Shown here: positions 1-8,321 of the stretch, piece by piece
Layout: each line of letters opens with the position of its first letter
Numbering within the stretch: position 1 is the first letter of the stretch
Notes under the pieces: generated by a model
The model's input: the letters and a program-made list of their open reading frames with translations, nothing else
Database searches by the model: none
What the model was told of the DNA's origin: nothing
Made by a program: the position numbers and the translations under genes
Source of the DNA: SCGC-AAA076-P13 sp905478035
Lineage (GTDB): Bacteria; Pseudomonadota; Gammaproteobacteria; Magnimaribacterales; D2472
Length of the DNA stretch: 64,000 bases
Reading direction: 5' to 3'
Assembly (NCBI GenBank): GCA_943846785.1
Contig: OX044367.1
Coordinates: 186,001-250,000, forward strand

Positions 1-480
1 TTTATAGGCATGGCTGGTTGTGGGAAGTCTACTATTGGTAAAGCTTTATCTATTGAATTTTCTATCAAATATGCTGATACAGACCTATTAATTGAAAATG
101 AATTTAATAAATCGCTTGAAGATATTAAGCAAAACAAAGGATATAAATTTGTAAGAATGGCAGAGGAGAAAGCAATCCTTAATTTAAATAAGGATTTCAG
201 AATAATTTCTACCGGTGGAAGCGCTGTTTATTCTAAAACTGCCATGAGTCATCTTCAGTCTTTCACAAAAATAATATACATATCAACTCCCCTTAATATT
301 ATTAAAGAAAGAATAGGAAATGGGCAAGAAAGAGGGTTTGCTGTTCCCGATGGAATGAGTATTGAAGATGTTTTCTATGAGAGAGAACCCCTTTATAACA
401 AATGGGCTGACAAGACAGTTGATGGGAGTCTTTCGGTTGATCAACTGGTACAAATAATATCTAAATTTAAAAATGATTAA
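1..480 (+). CDS. Shikimate kinase-family P-loop kinase, 5'-truncated
   Basis: The reading frame is open to the window edge and begins inside the P-loop (FIGMAGCGKST), so the true start lies upstream. After the Walker A motif come the YADTD acidic pair that binds shikimate in AroK, an Arg in FVRMAEE, an STGGS stretch where AroK has GGG, and a C-terminal YERxPLY-type motif. The lid normally carries an RPLL-type sequence but here reads ERGFAVPDG, so substrate specificity is less certain than the fold. The stop overlaps the next gene by 8 bases, which suggests co-transcription. It is not followed by aroB as in typical gammaproteobacteria. The family is clear; shikimate as substrate is inferred. 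Confidence 0.62.
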   Translation, partial: FIGMAGCGKSTIGKALSIEFSIKYADTDLLIENEFNKSLEDIKQNKGYKFVRMAEEKAILNLNKDFRIISTGGSAVYSKTAMSHLQSFTKIIYISTPLNIIKERIGNGQERGFAVPDGMSIEDVFYEREPLYNKWADKTVDGSLSVDQLVQIISKFKND

Positions 481-1147
481 CCCTAAAGTTTTAATAATTG
501 GTGCTAGTGGGCTCGTTGGTGGAGAAATTCTAAAAACTATTGAGGATATGGACCAAGAAATAGTTGCTCTCTCAAGAAAAGAGCTGATAGCAAAAAACCA
601 AGATACCAAAGAGATTATTATTAATTTTGATGATCTCCAGCTTTCGGATATTCCTAAAGTCGATCATGTTTATATTGCTCTTGGGACAGAATTAGACACT
701 TCAGAGCTTATATATATAAAAAAACATAGAAGAAAGGAATTCAGAAAGGTTGATTATGAGTACGTTACAAAAATAGCCAAAATGGCTCATGGAAAAGGAG
801 CAAAATCCATTTCCATAGTATCTGCTGTAGGTGCTAATAAAAGTTCTAGGAACCTTTATTTACAAACAAAGGGAGAAATGGAAGAGAAGATAATTTCAAT
901 TGGTTATAACAAAATAGTCTTTGCACAACCTGGGCACTTGTTAGGAAAAAGGCCTTTAAAAAAGATCAGACCTGAGGTACCAATAATGGAGTTTGGAGCA
1001 AGAATACTAAAACCACTAATGATTGGACCATTAGAAGATTTAAAATTTATTGAAGCATCTCTTGTTGCAAAGTCTATGATTAAACACATGAACAGACCAA
1101 CTGATAAAATTGTCAGGCTCAAATATAAAGAACTTGTTGATATCTAA
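473..1147 (+). CDS. NAD(P)-binding Rossmann oxidoreductase, HTATIP2/YbjT-like
   Basis: The 224-residue protein starts with a Rossmann fingerprint (VLIIGASGLVGGEIL, residues 6-20). Mid-protein features are SIVSAVGANKSSRNLYLQTKGEME, with a Ser and a YLQTKG segment like the catalytic/anchoring region of atypical short-chain dehydrogenases, and a following VFAQPGHLLGKR stretch typical of HTATIP2/NmrA-like proteins. It is a soluble, cytoplasmic, probably NADPH-binding protein. The substrate cannot be told from sequence. It overlaps the upstream kinase gene by 8 bases. Its stop shares the tetranucleotide CTAA with the stop of the convergent gene. Confidence 0.7.
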   Translation: MINPKVLIIGASGLVGGEILKTIEDMDQEIVALSRKELIAKNQDTKEIIINFDDLQLSDIPKVDHVYIALGTELDTSELIYIKKHRRKEFRKVDYEYVTKIAKMAHGKGAKSISIVSAVGANKSSRNLYLQTKGEMEEKIISIGYNKIVFAQPGHLLGKRPLKKIRPEVPIMEFGARILKPLMIGPLEDLKFIEASLVAKSMIKHMNRPTDKIVRLKYKELVDI

Positions 1148-1395
1148 TATAAATGCTTATTGGAGCGAACCATTTTTCTGATTGCATAAGTTGAATTAAG
1201 AAACCAAAACACAGATGCAAAAAAGAAATAATATAAACCAGCATTAAATTGAACAATCATTGCCAATATGCTTCCTGCTGAGATAGCATAAAAACCCAAG
1301 AGTCTTTTATTATATTTTTTTGAAGCAATAAGAGGTGCGGCTACTAAAGTACCGAAAAAAACACTAATTATCTGAATTAATTCAAAGATAGTCAT
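1144..1395 (-). CDS. Small hydrophobic membrane protein, function unknown
   Basis: The 83-residue product is predicted from an ATG at 1393-1395. An in-frame GTG at 1405-1407 would add four residues, and neither start has a good Shine-Dalgarno sequence. Two to three hydrophobic helices fill most of the chain, beginning MTIFELIQIISVF, with a basic C-terminus (RKMVRSNK). I do not recognise a family. It is convergent with the oxidoreductase gene and overlaps it by four bases. The coding call rests on an uninterrupted, compositionally membrane-like frame in an otherwise empty strand. Confidence 0.5.
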   Translation of the reverse strand: MTIFELIQIISVFFGTLVAAPLIASKKYNKRLLGFYAISAGSILAMIVQFNAGLYYFFFASVFWFLNSTYAIRKMVRSNKHLY

Positions 1396-1534
1396 ACTGA
1401 TAAACACAAGGGATTGTGCCTATGAGTATAAATATCGGAGCATTATGAATATCTTTTATATAAAGTAAAGCAAAAGTTGAACTTTTTTATAAAAAATATA
1501 GTCTTATGATTACAAACAATATTAGGTACATAAC

Positions 1535-2107
1535 ATGAAAGTAATTATAACTTTAACCCTTCTTATTTCACTTCCATCATTTGCCACAGATCACAATCAT
1601 GAAAAGACTGTTTCTGACGGAAGTACCATCGAAATCAAACTTGATGAGAATATGGAAATGTTAGATAAAAGAGCTATCGTAATAAAGCTTGATGAGAATA
1701 TGGAAATGTCTGGTGATGGAACTAGCGTATTCATACTTGATGAAAATATGCAGATGCCTGATGGAAGTACCATCGAAATCAAACTTGATGAAAATATGGG
1801 AATGTTAGGAAAAGCTAAAGAAAAAATAATCAATAACCAAAACTACCTTATGAATCGAGAAGAATGTAAAGAAGTAAAAGATGGAGTCGCGGGGCTTTTA
1901 TCAATGAGTGATGGCATATGGAAAGAAATTGAAAAAAATCCAGCGGACAAAGAAAAGTGGGCCGAGGTTATAGCTTTATCTAGCCTGGCCTCAAATTACT
2001 CGAATATTTATGATGTTTGGTGCAAAAGTTTGGCTCATCATGGAATGAAAAAAATGAAAATAAAAGCCAAAAAATATCAAAAAAACCACAAAGATAAGAA
2101 GGATTAA
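1535..2107 (+). CDS. Secreted protein with four 16-residue tandem repeats, unknown function
   Basis: The 190-residue protein has a signal peptide (residues 1-17, ending SFA). Residues 28-91 then hold four tandem repeats with an exact 16-residue period, each carrying LDENMxM (Leu at 36, 52, 68, 84) and usually preceded by IEIK or IVIK. Residues 92-190 form a different, helical and charged domain with Cys at about 107 and 167 that could form a disulphide in the periplasm, and a very lysine-rich tail (KKMKIKAKKYQKNHKDKKD). The acidic Met-containing repeats suggest a surface or metal-binding region, but that is speculation. No family is recognised. It is monocistronic. Confidence 0.72.
   Translation: MKVIITLTLLISLPSFATDHNHEKTVSDGSTIEIKLDENMEMLDKRAIVIKLDENMEMSGDGTSVFILDENMQMPDGSTIEIKLDENMGMLGKAKEKIINNQNYLMNREECKEVKDGVAGLLSMSDGIWKEIEKNPADKEKWAEVIALSSLASNYSNIYDVWCKSLAHHGMKKMKIKAKKYQKNHKDKKD
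1616..1807 (+). repeat. Four-copy 48-bp in-frame tandem repeat
   Basis: Copies occupy 1616-1663, 1664-1711, 1712-1759 and 1760-1807. Copies 1 and 4 differ at only a few positions, while copies 2 and 3 are more diverged but retain the LDENM core. The unit length is a multiple of three, so copy-number changes would keep the frame. Confidence 0.9.
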
Positions 2108-2332
2108 CTAAAACTTACCCCTTTGAAAACGCATTCTTATAGAGTAAACCCTTATAAGAGCTACAAAAGTTAAGATTGATTGGGTAAAGATAGAAATAGT
2201 TATTGGGTTTGACCAGCTCCAGTTATCAATAGTTAGCCATAATAAAAACGTTTGGAGTGGGAAATTTATGACTGCACCCATTAGTACAACAATTATAGCC
2301 TCTCTAAATGCAACTTTTTCTGTCTTATTCAT
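2108..2332 (-). CDS. Small two-helix membrane protein, DUF7220-like
   Basis: The 74-residue protein has a short basic N-terminus (MNKTEKVAFREA), two hydrophobic helices (about residues 12-32 and 44-62) and a C-terminal RVYSIRMRF segment. This pattern resembles small DUF7220-type proteins, which have an N-terminal RKxS/FxE element, two helices and an SxxRxYxxRR end. The family match is from memory of the pattern and is tentative. The gene ends directly against the end of the tandem-repeat gene on the other strand. It is probably co-transcribed with ybjQ upstream, 12 bases away. Confidence 0.55.
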   Translation of the reverse strand: MNKTEKVAFREAIIVVLMGAVINFPLQTFLLWLTIDNWSWSNPITISIFTQSILTFVALIRVYSIRMRFQRGKF

Positions 2333-2344
2333 AATTTTTTCCTT

Positions 2345-2692
2345 TTATATTTTTACACCAGTGCCATATGCAAGTATTTCTGATGCTCCTTGAGTAATGG
2401 TGGAAGTTTGAAACCTAAAACAAACTATGGCATTGGCTCCTTTTGCTTTGGCGTCTTCTATCATCCTAGAATAAGCCTGCTCTCTTGAGGATGCCAGTAG
2501 TTTTGAATAGCCAACAAGCTCTCCTCCAACTATATTTTTGAGACCAGCAAATATATCAGACCCTACATTACGAGACCTAACAGTACTACCTTGAACAATT
2601 CCAATGTGCTCCTTTATATTTACACCAGCTATATCGTTTGCAGAAACAACTATAAGATCATCGTTTCTAGTAAGAATTCTATTATTTTCCAT
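2345..2692 (-). CDS. ybjQ: YbjQ-family protein (UPF0145, heavy-metal-binding-like domain)
   Basis: The 115-residue protein spans the whole YbjQ domain: an N-terminal beta strand, VQGSTVRSRNVGSDIFAGLKN, then VGGELVGYSKLLASSREQAYSRMIEDAKAKGANAIVCFRF, and a glycine-rich end (EILAYGTGVKI). These are the conserved blocks of this pentamer-forming family. The biochemical role of the family is unknown; the heavy-metal label comes from structural resemblance. It is divergent from hspQ with 36 bases between the starts. Confidence 0.85.
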   Translation of the reverse strand: MENNRILTRNDDLIVVSANDIAGVNIKEHIGIVQGSTVRSRNVGSDIFAGLKNIVGGELVGYSKLLASSREQAYSRMIEDAKAKGANAIVCFRFQTSTITQGASEILAYGTGVKI

Positions 2693-2728
2693 GAAATATA
2701 TTTAAAAATGATTTAAGTTATCAATATA

Positions 2729-3061
2729 ATGCAGAAGTTAATAGAAGCAAAGTTTTCTATAGGAAATATAGTTAAACATAAGTACCTAAATTTTAGAGGC
2801 GTAATTTTTGACTTAGATCCGGAGTTCAGTAATTCTGAGGAGTGGTATAACTCAATACCAGAGAAAATTAGACCAAGGAAAAATCAACCTTTCTATCATT
2901 TATTTGCAGAAAACGAAGATATTTTTTATTTAGCATATGTGTCTGAACAAAACTTAGTTATTGATGAATCTAACGGTCCGTGCAACCATCCAGACATTAA
3001 AAAAATGTTTTCTGATTTCAATGGCGAAATTTATTTGCCACATAAGAGATCAAAGAATTAA
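2729..3061 (+). CDS. hspQ: Heat shock protein HspQ (hemimethylated DNA-binding/YccV domain)
   Basis: The 110-residue protein aligns with HspQ from its start: AKFSIGNIVKHKYLNFRGVIFDLDPEF corresponds to the KFGIGQQVRH...GVVVDIDP block of E. coli. The PFYHLFAEN and YVSEQNL segments and an insert of about 10 residues after the first block follow. In E. coli HspQ is an activator and substrate of Lon and is heat-induced. No sigma-32 promoter could be made out upstream. The ATG lies inside a TATAATG string, so that TATAAT cannot serve as the promoter for this start. Its stop shares TTAA with the convergent aminotransferase gene. Confidence 0.85.
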   Translation: MQKLIEAKFSIGNIVKHKYLNFRGVIFDLDPEFSNSEEWYNSIPEKIRPRKNQPFYHLFAENEDIFYLAYVSEQNLVIDESNGPCNHPDIKKMFSDFNGEIYLPHKRSKN

Positions 3062-4266
3062 CCGATGGCTTCAGCGTGAGCAATTTGAATTGCTGTTACA
3101 AAGACATCCATAGCTTCCTTAAGCTCGTTATGATCAACGAAAGTTGGTGCCAGCCTAAGTACATTATCATTGGGGTCAATGCCATAAGGGAATGTAGCTC
3201 CTGCAGGAGTTATTAAAACCCCAGCTTCCTTGCATAACTCTACTATTCTTGACGCTATAGGCTGTATTGATATAAAAGTAATAAAGTAACCACCAGTAGG
3301 TTTAGAATAAGTCCCAATATCATTAGTTAATATATCCAGCGCTTTATAAGCTATTTCAAATTGTGGCCTGATTAAATCAGCATGTTTTTCCATGTGCTTT
3401 TTAATATCATCAGCATTTTTGAAAAACTGAGTATGTCTTTTTTGATTAATCTTATCGGGGCATATTACCATTGAGGCTCTTATCCTTTTAATCAGAGAAA
3501 GATTTTTACCGCCTGCTGCCATGAATGAAAGACCGCCACCACCAAAGGTTACTTTTGAGAAAGATGTGACTTCGACAACCATATCGACAACATCCTCTTC
3601 CTGAGCTATTACTGAAATAGGTTTTTGATTTTTTGTTGGTAAAAAATCATGGACTAGATATGCATTATCAAAAACGAATAAAAAATTATCAGAATAATTC
3701 TTACAGATATTAAATATTTCTTTAAGGTTGCTATCAGAATATACCTCTCCTGATGGATTTGAATGTCTTGGAACGCAAAGCAAGCCCATGACATTTTCAT
3801 TGCTTTCCAAGAGCAGCTTCAATGAATCAAGATCCACGCCATCTTCAATTATTGGAACAGTTAGCATTTCAATGCCAAAATCTTCTAACATTCTAAAGTG
3901 TCTATCAAAGCCAGGTACTGGGCAAATTACTTTAGGATTCTCTAAATCTTTCCATGCAATATTATTACCAAACAGATAGTGAGCAAGGATCATTTGATAG
4001 GTAAGCAAAAGACTAGACTGCTCTCCTGTAATAATATTTTCATAAGGAGCTGACAACAAATCAGAGCCAAGTCTTCTTGCATCTTCTATGCCTAAGGGCT
4101 CACCATAATTCCTTAGGTCAATTGAGCCACTTAAAGGATTTACATCCATAGTTAATAATTCATTTGAAAGGTCTAGCTGAGATGCATGAGGTTTGCCTCG
4201 AGTAATATCTATATCTAGTTTTTTATTTTTTAAATCATTGAATTTTGTTACTATTTCATTATCCAT
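3058..4266 (-). CDS. PLP-dependent class Ic aspartate aminotransferase-type enzyme
   Basis: The 402-residue protein carries the RGKPHASQLDLS opening (residues 20-31), characteristic of the Aminotran_MocR/class Ic aspartate aminotransferase family. It also has RNYGEPLGI, CPVPGFDRHF, the CVPRHSNPSGEVYS cofactor/substrate region, FVFDNAYLVHDF with the PLP-contacting Asp, and the Schiff-base Lys in TSFSKVTFGGGG. Expected reaction: aspartate plus 2-oxoglutarate to oxaloacetate plus glutamate, in the cytoplasm. It is divergent from rmuC with only 31 bases between the starts. It is distinct from class Ia AspC. The exact amino donor is inferred from the family. Confidence 0.85.
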   Translation of the reverse strand: MDNEIVTKFNDLKNKKLDIDITRGKPHASQLDLSNELLTMDVNPLSGSIDLRNYGEPLGIEDARRLGSDLLSAPYENIITGEQSSLLLTYQMILAHYLFGNNIAWKDLENPKVICPVPGFDRHFRMLEDFGIEMLTVPIIEDGVDLDSLKLLLESNENVMGLLCVPRHSNPSGEVYSDSNLKEIFNICKNYSDNFLFVFDNAYLVHDFLPTKNQKPISVIAQEEDVVDMVVEVTSFSKVTFGGGGLSFMAAGGKNLSLIKRIRASMVICPDKINQKRHTQFFKNADDIKKHMEKHADLIRPQFEIAYKALDILTNDIGTYSKPTGGYFITFISIQPIASRIVELCKEAGVLITPAGATFPYGIDPNDNVLRLAPTFVDHNELKEAMDVFVTAIQIAHAEAIG

Positions 4267-4297
4267 ATTTAGATTATTTTATAGGAGAAGTCCGTCA

Positions 4298-5419
4298 ATG
4301 AGTGACATTATAAACTTTCTAGCTCTAATAGCTATTTGCACAACTGGCATTCTTTTGTGGATAGGATTTAAAAAGTTTGATGGCATTTTGAATAAAAAAA
4401 TTGATGGTGCTTTTGATGAAGCAAAGAATGACGCTACTGAAAGTATTAATGAAAAACATATATCAGAATTAAAGAATCAATTAGAAGCAAAACTGAAGCC
4501 TTTTAGTGAGCTAATGCAAAGAGAAATAGATCAGTTACAAGAAAGTATTAAAAAACAAAGTCTTGAGAGAGCAAAATCTGAAGGAAGATTTACTGAACAA
4601 ATAGATAGTCTAAGAAGTGCTACTTTTGGTATGCAAGAAGATGCTCAAAATCTAACAAAAGCTCTTAAGGGTGATGTCCAACAACAAGGAGCATGGGGTG
4701 AGCAAGTTCTTGAAACTGCATTAGAAAAAGCTGGCTTACAAGAGAATATTAGTTACTATCTTCAACCAACTTATAAAGACAGAAAAGGAAATAATCTTAG
4801 ACCAGATGCTGTAATAATGCTTCCAAATGAAAGAAATATTGTTATTGATTCAAAAGTATCTTTAACTGCATATGAAAGGTTTGTGAATGCAGAAGATGAA
4901 GAAGAAAAGAAGTCATATCTAAAAGATCATATAGACTCAATTAAAAAACATATAAAAATTCTATCAGCAAAAAACTATAATGATCTTGAAGATCTTAATG
5001 CTCCAGACTATCTATTTATCTTTGTACCAATAGATTCAGCACTCTCAGTTGCTCTAATAAATGATTGGAATCTGCAAACACTAGCAAATGATAATAAAAT
5101 TGCTTTTGTAACACCTATTAATTTAATAGCTATATTAAGAATTGCAGAAAATCTATGGAGACTAGATAGTCAGAATAAGCATGCTGAAGATATAGCCAGT
5201 AGAGCTGGTTTATTATTTGATAAATTTTCAAATCTAAATAAAGATCTCTCTGAGATTGGAAGACATATAGATAAAGTTCAAGAATCTTATAATTCTGCAA
5301 TAAGCAAATTATCTGAAGGTGATGGCAATCTATTTACGCATGTTAATAAACTTAAAGACCTTGGCGCAAAAACACAGAAAGAGTTATCAAAACCTAAAAA
5401 AAGCTATATTGAGGATTAA
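4298..5419 (+). CDS. rmuC: DNA recombination protein RmuC
   Basis: The start is the ATG at 4298, chosen because AGGAG at 4283-4287 sits 10 bases upstream and the protein then begins with a membrane anchor (MSDIINFLALIAICTTGILLW). A longer frame upstream would run into the divergent gene. Residues of about 45-120 form a coiled coil. The core then shows QQGAWGEQVLE, LRPDAVIMLPNERNIVIDSKVSLTAYE and DYLFIFVPID, the conserved RmuC blocks resembling a restriction-endonuclease fold (Asp and DSK). RmuC limits inversions at short inverted repeats in E. coli. The length of 373 aa is within the family range. Confidence 0.92.
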   Translation: MSDIINFLALIAICTTGILLWIGFKKFDGILNKKIDGAFDEAKNDATESINEKHISELKNQLEAKLKPFSELMQREIDQLQESIKKQSLERAKSEGRFTEQIDSLRSATFGMQEDAQNLTKALKGDVQQQGAWGEQVLETALEKAGLQENISYYLQPTYKDRKGNNLRPDAVIMLPNERNIVIDSKVSLTAYERFVNAEDEEEKKSYLKDHIDSIKKHIKILSAKNYNDLEDLNAPDYLFIFVPIDSALSVALINDWNLQTLANDNKIAFVTPINLIAILRIAENLWRLDSQNKHAEDIASRAGLLFDKFSNLNKDLSEIGRHIDKVQESYNSAISKLSEGDGNLFTHVNKLKDLGAKTQKELSKPKKSYIED

Positions 5420-5434
5420 GTAAGCTTTAAATAG

Positions 5435-6274
5435 TTATAAGTAAAACCTTCGCCACATATTTAAACCAAAAAATAATGAAGCCATCCATAATAATACTTC
5501 AGGTATATTTGGGTTGCTATTGTACCCAAAGAATCCTTTTGCAAAAACACCAATAGATCCTTTGTCATGAAGTGGATGATAGATTTTTATGCCCTCATCT
5601 ATTTCCTGAGGTTCTAAGATATTCCATGGCCTGGTTACTTCAGATTCTTCTATTTTGTCCGATTTAACTAGATATTCTTCAAATTCATGAGTTCCATATG
5701 CAACCATTCCGGCTGCTAAGAAGACAAGAAGCAAAGTTGTATATTTAAATACATATTTTAAGTTAATTCTTCGACCTTGAAGGACAATCAAATAGCCAAT
5801 CAAAATAGCCAGAATAGCACCAGTCAAAAAACCGATATAAGAAAAAGACCCTGTTATAGAAAAACTAGAAATGAGAAATACTGCTGTTTCAAAGCCTTCT
5901 CTTAGAATTGCAAAAAACACTACAAAAAATACGCCCCATGATGAAAGCTCTATTGCTCCTAAAGTTTTACCCTCAAGCTCTTTCCTATCACTCACATGCT
6001 TTGAAAGCCAAAAAATTACATACCAAATTAATAAAGCTGTTAAATATAAAAAGACTGCTTCAAATAATGCAGCTGTAGAGTCATTTCCCAAAGAATTTTT
6101 AGCGCTTAGCACTAAATATCCAACTATCACACTGGCTATAATAGCTGCAGCTACTCCAGTCCATAACTTATAAAAATGACTAGTTTGGTTAGATTTTTCA
6201 AGAATTAAATAAATAATGCCCACAACTAGTGATGCCTCAAGTACCTCTCTAAATGTGATAATAAATTCACTCAT
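5435..6274 (-). CDS. FTR1-family high-affinity iron permease (EfeU-like)
   Basis: The 279-residue polytopic membrane protein has both REXXE iron-translocation motifs: REVLE at residues 9-13 and REGFE at 125-129. About seven hydrophobic helices are visible. Between the sixth and last helix (about residues 190-260) lies a long hydrophilic loop with acidic stretches (HEFEEYL, EPQEIDEGIKIYHP), larger than in E. coli EfeU and perhaps used to collect iron. EfeO and EfeB are not adjacent, so the system is either minimal or relies on distant partners. Ferrous or ferric iron uptake across the inner membrane is the expected role. Confidence 0.9.
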   Translation of the reverse strand: MSEFIITFREVLEASLVVGIIYLILEKSNQTSHFYKLWTGVAAAIIASVIVGYLVLSAKNSLGNDSTAALFEAVFLYLTALLIWYVIFWLSKHVSDRKELEGKTLGAIELSSWGVFFVVFFAILREGFETAVFLISSFSITGSFSYIGFLTGAILAILIGYLIVLQGRRINLKYVFKYTTLLLVFLAAGMVAYGTHEFEEYLVKSDKIEESEVTRPWNILEPQEIDEGIKIYHPLHDKGSIGVFAKGFFGYNSNPNIPEVLLWMASLFFGLNMWRRFYL

Positions 6275-6405
6275 ATTATATGACTCCGTATATTTTTCTA
6301 GATGAGAATGATTCTTATTTAAATTGTAGCTAACTTTTAAGTAAATTTGAAGCTTATTTGATGATTAGCTATGGGCTTTTAGAGTATAAGTTGAGACAAT
6401 GAGCC

Positions 6406-7638
6406 ATGAAAAGAGTTGCGGTAATTGGAGCAGGAATTGCAGGAACAACAACTGCATATGCACTTCTTAAGAAAGGCTACAGAGTAACTATTATAGACTC
6501 TAGGCGCTACCCTGCTATGGCAACTAGCTATGCGAATGGCGGTCAATTAAGTGCAAGTAATGCTGAGACATGGAATACGCCCAAAAATGTAATGAATGGC
6601 ATGAAATGGATGTTTAAGCCAGATGCTCCCTTATTATTTAACCCCTCACCTGAAATACAAAAATATAAATGGATGATGGGTTTTCTTTGGGCTACATTAA
6701 AAGGAGAGCATAAAAAAAATACTCTTGAAACCATAGATATGGCAAAAAAAGCTAGAGAAATTTATTTTAAAATTGCTGACGAAGAAGGTATAGAGTTTGA
6801 GCTTCTTAAGAAAGGTATTTTGCGATTTTATGATTCAGAAAAAGAGTTTAAGTTAGATCAAGCAAAAACATCATGGTTAGATCAGGAAGGTATGGAATGG
6901 GATACCCTCACAACTGAAGAGGTTAAAGAACTTGAGCCTGCTTTTAAAAATAATGCTAATTACGAAAAAATAGTTGGGGGCATTTATACAAAATCAGATG
7001 CTAGCGGTGACATACATAAATTCTGCACTAATCTTGAAAAGGTGCTGGTTGATAAATATTCTGCAAACCTTCAGCTTGATACTACTGTTGAGTACATATC
7101 TAGGCAAAGAGATGAATTGGTGTTGACTATGCGTAAAGAGAATGAGGTTATGAATGAAGCTTTTGATAATGTAATTATTTGTGCAGGAGTGGGTACACAA
7201 GGTTTTGCTGATAGGCTTGGAGACAAAATGAATATCTATCCTGTAAAAGGTTATAGCGTAACAATAGATTTAAAAGATGATATTTCAAAAAGTTGCGCTC
7301 CTTCAGTTTCACTTATTGATCAACCAGTAAAAATAGTTGCTAGTCGACTTGGGGATAGATTTAGGGTTGCTGGAACAGCAGAGCTTGCAGGAATTAATAC
7401 AGATATACGTCAGAATCGAATAAGACCACTTTTAGATTGGGTTGAAAAATACTTCCCTAACGTTAGTACAGAGACTTACACACCCTGGGCAGGCTTAAGA
7501 CCTATGACTCCAAATATGATGCCAATAACTTCTGAAAGTAAAATGAAAGGAGTTTTTTACCATGCTGGTCATGGACATCTTGGTTGGACTTTAAGTGCGG
7601 AAACAGCAAATCAGGTTGTAAGCAAGCTTGAAAATTAA
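6406..7638 (+). CDS. dadA: D-amino acid dehydrogenase, small subunit DadA
   Basis: The 410-residue flavoprotein begins with the dinucleotide-binding GAGIAG motif (residues 8-13), followed by SRRYPAMATSYANGGQLSASNAETWN, the DadA signature around the FAD site. C-terminal features are WAGLRPMTPNMMPIT and YHAGHGHLGWTLS, both conserved in DAO-type enzymes. It oxidises D-amino acids such as D-alanine to 2-oxo acids and passes electrons to the membrane quinone pool. Alanine racemase is not adjacent. The 131-base gap upstream carries the promoter, which I could not assign. Its end almost touches the convergent HAD gene. Confidence 0.9.
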   Translation: MKRVAVIGAGIAGTTTAYALLKKGYRVTIIDSRRYPAMATSYANGGQLSASNAETWNTPKNVMNGMKWMFKPDAPLLFNPSPEIQKYKWMMGFLWATLKGEHKKNTLETIDMAKKAREIYFKIADEEGIEFELLKKGILRFYDSEKEFKLDQAKTSWLDQEGMEWDTLTTEEVKELEPAFKNNANYEKIVGGIYTKSDASGDIHKFCTNLEKVLVDKYSANLQLDTTVEYISRQRDELVLTMRKENEVMNEAFDNVIICAGVGTQGFADRLGDKMNIYPVKGYSVTIDLKDDISKSCAPSVSLIDQPVKIVASRLGDRFRVAGTAELAGINTDIRQNRIRPLLDWVEKYFPNVSTETYTPWAGLRPMTPNMMPITSESKMKGVFYHAGHGHLGWTLSAETANQVVSKLEN

Positions 7639-7640
7639 TT

Positions 7641-8303
7641 TTAAGGTAAATCTATAATTTCCCAATTATTTTTAATACTTATCTCTCGTAATTGATCATC
7701 AGGGTTAACTGCTTTTGGAATTCCTACTGCTTCTAGTAGAGGAAAATCGTTTATTGAATCAGAATAAAATGTTACATCTTCAAAATTATCAATATCATTT
7801 TGTAATGCCCACTCTTTGACCTTTAAAAGCTTACCAGCTCCTAATGCAGGTTTTCCCAAAATTTTTCCTGAATATACCCCTTCAATAATTTCAACTTCAC
7901 TTGCAACTACATATTCAAACCCTAATCTTTTAGCAATAGGATTAACTATTACAGAATTTGTAGCGGATGCCAAAAGCATAATGTCATTATTATGATGATG
8001 GTTATGTAACAGCCTTAATGCATAAATATTTATCATCGGCTCTATAACTGAGATTAAAAACTTAGATATGAGCCCTTCAATGTCATTTGGGGTCTTGTCT
8101 TTAATAGTTGAAAGAGCGAATTCTGCCCATTCATCATAATCTAACTTTCCTTCATAATATTGATCATAAAAATATTTATTTTTCTTTTCATATTCTTCTT
8201 TATCAACATGGCCTTCATTTATTAAAAAATTAATCCACGAATAATCGGAATCCCCATTAAGAATGGTATTATCTAAATCAAATATTACTAATTTTCTTTT
8301 CAT
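7641..8303 (-). CDS. HAD-IB family phosphatase (SerB/histidinol-phosphatase-like)
   Basis: The 220-residue protein has HAD motif I FDLDNTILNGDSD (residues 8-20), a helical cap (residues 20-90, YYEGKLDYDEWAEF), motif II LLASATNS, a conserved Lys at GKPALGAGK, and motif III FYSDSINDFPLLEAVG. That order is typical of the HAD-IB subfamily found near rppH in gammaproteobacteria. The substrate may be a phosphoserine- or histidinol-phosphate-like metabolite but is not determined. Its start is only 18 bases from the divergent rppH start. Confidence 0.83.
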   Translation of the reverse strand: MKRKLVIFDLDNTILNGDSDYSWINFLINEGHVDKEEYEKKNKYFYDQYYEGKLDYDEWAEFALSTIKDKTPNDIEGLISKFLISVIEPMINIYALRLLHNHHHNNDIMLLASATNSVIVNPIAKRLGFEYVVASEVEIIEGVYSGKILGKPALGAGKLLKVKEWALQNDIDNFEDVTFYSDSINDFPLLEAVGIPKAVNPDDQLREISIKNNWEIIDLP

Positions 8304-8321
8304 AAAATACTAACTCATATA

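Noticed and set aside
1472..1486. AAAAGTT-G-AACTTTT inverted repeat followed by Ts, possible terminator
   Set aside because: The loop would be too small or the stem reduced to five AT-rich pairs; too weak to call a terminator.
5871..6173. 100-codon open frame opposite the FTR1 gene
   Set aside because: It is a shadow of the FTR1 gene, whose REXXE motifs fix the true strand.
7631..7644. AAAATTAATTTT palindrome at the dadA/HAD convergent junction
   Set aside because: Only A-T pairs and no GC stem; expected by chance in this composition.
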